Shown here: positions 63,640 to 64,000 of the stretch, piece after piece
Layout: every line of letters starts with the position of its first letter
Numbering within the stretch: the first letter of the stretch is position 1
Assembly: GCA_963691835.1 (NCBI GenBank)
Contig: OY829383.1
Location: forward strand, 3,224,001-3,288,000
Direction of reading: 5' to 3'
Length of the DNA: 64,000 nt
Source of the DNA: G963691835 sp963691835
GTDB lineage: Bacteria; Pseudomonadota; Alphaproteobacteria; Thalassobaculales; Thalassobaculaceae
The notes under the pieces: generated by a model
Database searches by the model: none
Seen by the model: only the letters and a program-made list of their open reading frames with translations
What the model was told of the DNA's origin: nothing
Translations under genes and position numbers: made by a program

Positions 63640-64000
63640 GAGAGCTTCCCCTCAGCATCGGCACCATGCATTTCGTCGGGATCGGCGGGATCGGTATGAG
63701 CGGTATCGCCGAGGTGCTGCACGATCTGGGCTACTCCGTTCAGGGCAGCGACATCGCCGAGAACCCCAATGTCCGGCGTCTGATGAACCTGGGGATCAAG
63801 GTTCATATCGGCCACGCCGCTTCGAATGTGGACGATGCGTCGATCATCGTCGTCTCGACCGCGATCAAGGAAGAGAACCCGGAAGTCATGGCCGCCCGGG
63901 AGCGGCTGATCCCCGTGGTTCACCGGGCGGAGATGCTGGGTGAGCTGATGCGGCTCAAGTGGTCGATCGCGGTTGCGGGCACCCACGGCAAGACCACCAC
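63636..64000 (+). CDS. murC: UDP-MurNAc-L-alanine ligase MurC, N-terminal part (runs off window)
   Basis: The first 121 codons are in the window. TMHFVGIGGIGMSGIAEVLH and GYSVQGSDIAENPNVRRL are the UDP-binding N-terminus, and the window ends within the P-loop VAGTHGKTT. murB, ddl and ftsQAZ would be expected beyond the edge. Confidence 0.95.
   Translation, partial: MRELPLSIGTMHFVGIGGIGMSGIAEVLHDLGYSVQGSDIAENPNVRRLMNLGIKVHIGHAASNVDDASIIVVSTAIKEENPEVMAARERLIPVVHRAEMLGELMRLKWSIAVAGTHGKTT

Overview
The window looks like a chromosome segment of a high-GC alphaproteobacterium, probably from a Rhodospirillales-like lineage. The evidence is an uninterrupted division and cell-wall (dcw) cluster, a GTTC-N7-GTTC SOS box of the alphaproteobacterial type, a meso-diaminopimelate-type MurE, and many GTG and TTG starts. 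There are no rRNA genes and no CRISPR arrays. Two tRNA genes, Pro(CGG) and Thr(GGT), each mark the edge of an inserted island.

Layout. (1) 1-12.1 kb is ordinary or accessory metabolism: a cut-off sulfatase, a membrane hydrolase, an HTTM-type protein with a small partner, a class III cyclase, a cupin/GST pair divergent from an IclR regulator, two tandem phytanoyl-CoA dioxygenase-like proteins behind a racemase homologue, a CHASE-domain histidine kinase and a second racemase homologue. (2) 12,156-21,974 is a 9.8 kb island inserted at the 3' end of tRNA-Pro and bounded by a 19-bp direct repeat. It carries an integrase next to the tRNA, a serine recombinase, a few unknown genes and an AAA ATPase/subtilisin pair that matches the IetAS plasmid-exclusion/anti-phage system. 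(3) 22-26.7 kb returns to core genes: ispB, a DUF2007 protein, a TrmN6-like methyltransferase, an S49 peptidase, a VOC protein and an MDR reductase.

(4) 26.7-49.3 kb is a second, composite island ending in a large serine recombinase at tRNA-Thr. Three 933-bp copies of one IS5-family (IS427-like) element cut it up. Its first half is a defence cluster. A DNA methylase, a GajA-like OLD nuclease and a GajB-like helicase form one operon. A C-protein-like XRE regulator followed by a HEAT-repeat protein with a possible PD-(D/E)XK domain is divergent from that operon. A helicase fused to a PD-(D/E)XK nuclease is convergent with it. This is the most interesting part of the window: a Gabija-like pair placed inside what looks like a controlled restriction-modification locus. 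One IS copy supplies the start codon of the helicase and another breaks a membrane-protein gene. The second half holds a resolvase, a ParE-type toxin-antitoxin pair, a VirD4/TraG-like coupling protein without a visible relaxase, and an SOS-box-preceded operon ending in the recombinase.

(5) 49.5-64 kb is core: a PPC-like exported protein, hisC, then mraZ-rsmH-ftsL-ftsI-murE-murF-mraY-murD-ftsW-murG-murC, nearly all joined by short overlaps, with MraZ-type repeats upstream of mraZ. murC runs off the end.
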